A DNA stretch of 64,000 nt from positions 1 through 64,000 of the forward strand of contig NZ_MWLL01000015.1 of the NCBI RefSeq assembly GCF_002198675.1. Reading direction: 5' to 3'. Numbering within the stretch: position 1 is the stretch's first letter; the number at the start of each line of letters is the position of its first letter. A model generated the notes under the pieces. That model made no database searches. It was not told where the DNA came from and saw only the letters and a program-made list of their open reading frames with translations. The stretch comes from Kineosporia sp. R_H_3. Its GTDB lineage: Bacteria; Actinomycetota; Actinomycetes; Actinomycetales; Kineosporiaceae. The position numbers and the translations under genes are program-made. Shown here piece after piece: positions 63,667-64,000 of the stretch.

Positions 63667-63904
63667 GCCAGCCAGCAGAGGTCGGTCGCCGGTCGGGCCG
63701 ACGCAGCGACGTGCCTGGACCCCCGACGAGGTCCGAGCTCTCGGTCTGACCACCAGCCTCGAGACCGCCGCCGAGATCATCGGCATCGGCCGAACCCTCG
63801 CCTACGAGCTCGTCAAGAACCAGGCGTTCCCGGTCCGGCTGCTGCGGCTGGGACGACGGGTCGTCGTTCCCATCCCAGATCTCCTTCACTACCTCGGAGC
63901 CTGA
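63653..63904 (+). CDS. Excisionase-type helix-turn-helix protein
   Basis: ATG 63653 overlaps the preceding stop; 83 residues. The core TTSLETAAEIIGIGRTLAYELVKNQAFPVRLLRLGRRVVVPIPDLLHYLG is a winged MerR/Xis-like helix-turn-helix, the pattern of excise-family (HTH_17) proteins. These usually lie directly before a tyrosine integrase gene in actinobacterial integrative elements. The following 96 bases to the window end show no gene start; the integrase may begin beyond 64000. Confidence 0.85.
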   Translation: MSHTEPASRGRSPVGPTQRRAWTPDEVRALGLTTSLETAAEIIGIGRTLAYELVKNQAFPVRLLRLGRRVVVPIPDLLHYLGA

Positions 63905-64000
63905 GATGAGGCGGGCTTCGCCGACATGATGTCGATGATCGCTACCCGGGCGGCATTCACCCCCGCGCGAGAAGCCAGGAGCCTTGAGGCGATCTCGCCC

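Noticed and set aside
63905-64000. Integrase gene after the excisionase-like gene
   Set aside because: The ATG frame at 63906 stops after seven codons, and no other start opens a long frame before the window ends. The integrase, if present, is outside.

Overview
The window is high-GC actinobacterial DNA (Actinomycetota). The signs are the base composition, frequent GTG starts, ATGA/GTGA gene overlaps, an EspR-like regulator, MAB_1171c-type and BTAD proteins, and an actinobacterial-style conjugation module. I cannot fix a genus. Bases 1-2713 look like ordinary chromosome: a secreted beta-helix protein cut by the window edge, a small membrane protein and an initiating sugar transferase. A tRNA-Ala(GGC) gene follows at 2834-2906. 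Everything after it reads as a large integrated element that runs past base 64000. No integrase or second tRNA end is inside the window.

Block 1 (3.1-12.3 kb) is a defence island. It has a stand-alone helicase-nuclease fusion, then a tightly coupled five-gene operon: a MORC/GHKL-type ATPase with a zinc ribbon, an Mrr-like nuclease-helicase, a small unknown protein that may be a restriction nuclease, a Vsr-type endonuclease and a C5-cytosine methyltransferase. The gene content matches the MORC-containing restriction-modification systems predicted from comparative genomics, with lineage-specific features. Block 2 (12.3-15.1 kb, minus strand) holds PAP2-like, MAB_1171c-like, ImmA/IrrE-like and EspR-like genes. 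Block 3 (15.3-26.1 kb, plus strand) is a complete-looking Tad/Flp pilus operon without a visible prepilin peptidase, ending in a LysM-BTAD membrane regulator. Block 4 (26.2-28.7 kb) is a divergent pair: a winged-helix protein and a GHKL ATPase fused to a PD-(D/E)XK nuclease. It is a second defence candidate and the least familiar unit here.

Block 5 (28.8-35.1 kb, minus strand) is mobile-element backbone: an NlpC/P60 hydrolase, DUF932 and DUF4192 proteins, two zinc-ribbon paralogues and a replication-relaxation protein. Most genes end in a strong hairpin, and two carry apparent frameshifts. It is followed by a 420-base noncoding tract with an 11-base tandem repeat and three inverted repeats, a candidate transfer or replication origin.

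Block 6 (35.5-54.6 kb) is cargo for metal and reactive-sulfur handling. It has two ArsR/cation-transporter pairs plus a third small transporter, two MerR regulators with recognisable 19-20 base spacer promoters, rhodanese, TauE/SafE, SRPBCC proteins, a persulfide module (cysteine desulfurase, ArsR-rhodanese, DsrE, metallo-beta-lactamase-rhodanese, MFS), an ECF sigma/anti-sigma pair and a TetR/methyltransferase pair. Block 7 (54.6-63.0 kb, minus strand) is the conjugation module: VirD4/TraG-like coupling protein, VirB4, PrgI-like, VirB6/TrbL-like and a small pilin-like protein. A 12-base palindrome recurs there. An excisionase-like helix-turn-helix gene closes the window. Blocks 5 and 7 share strand and theme, so the metal/sulfur cargo appears to be inserted into the middle of one conjugative backbone.
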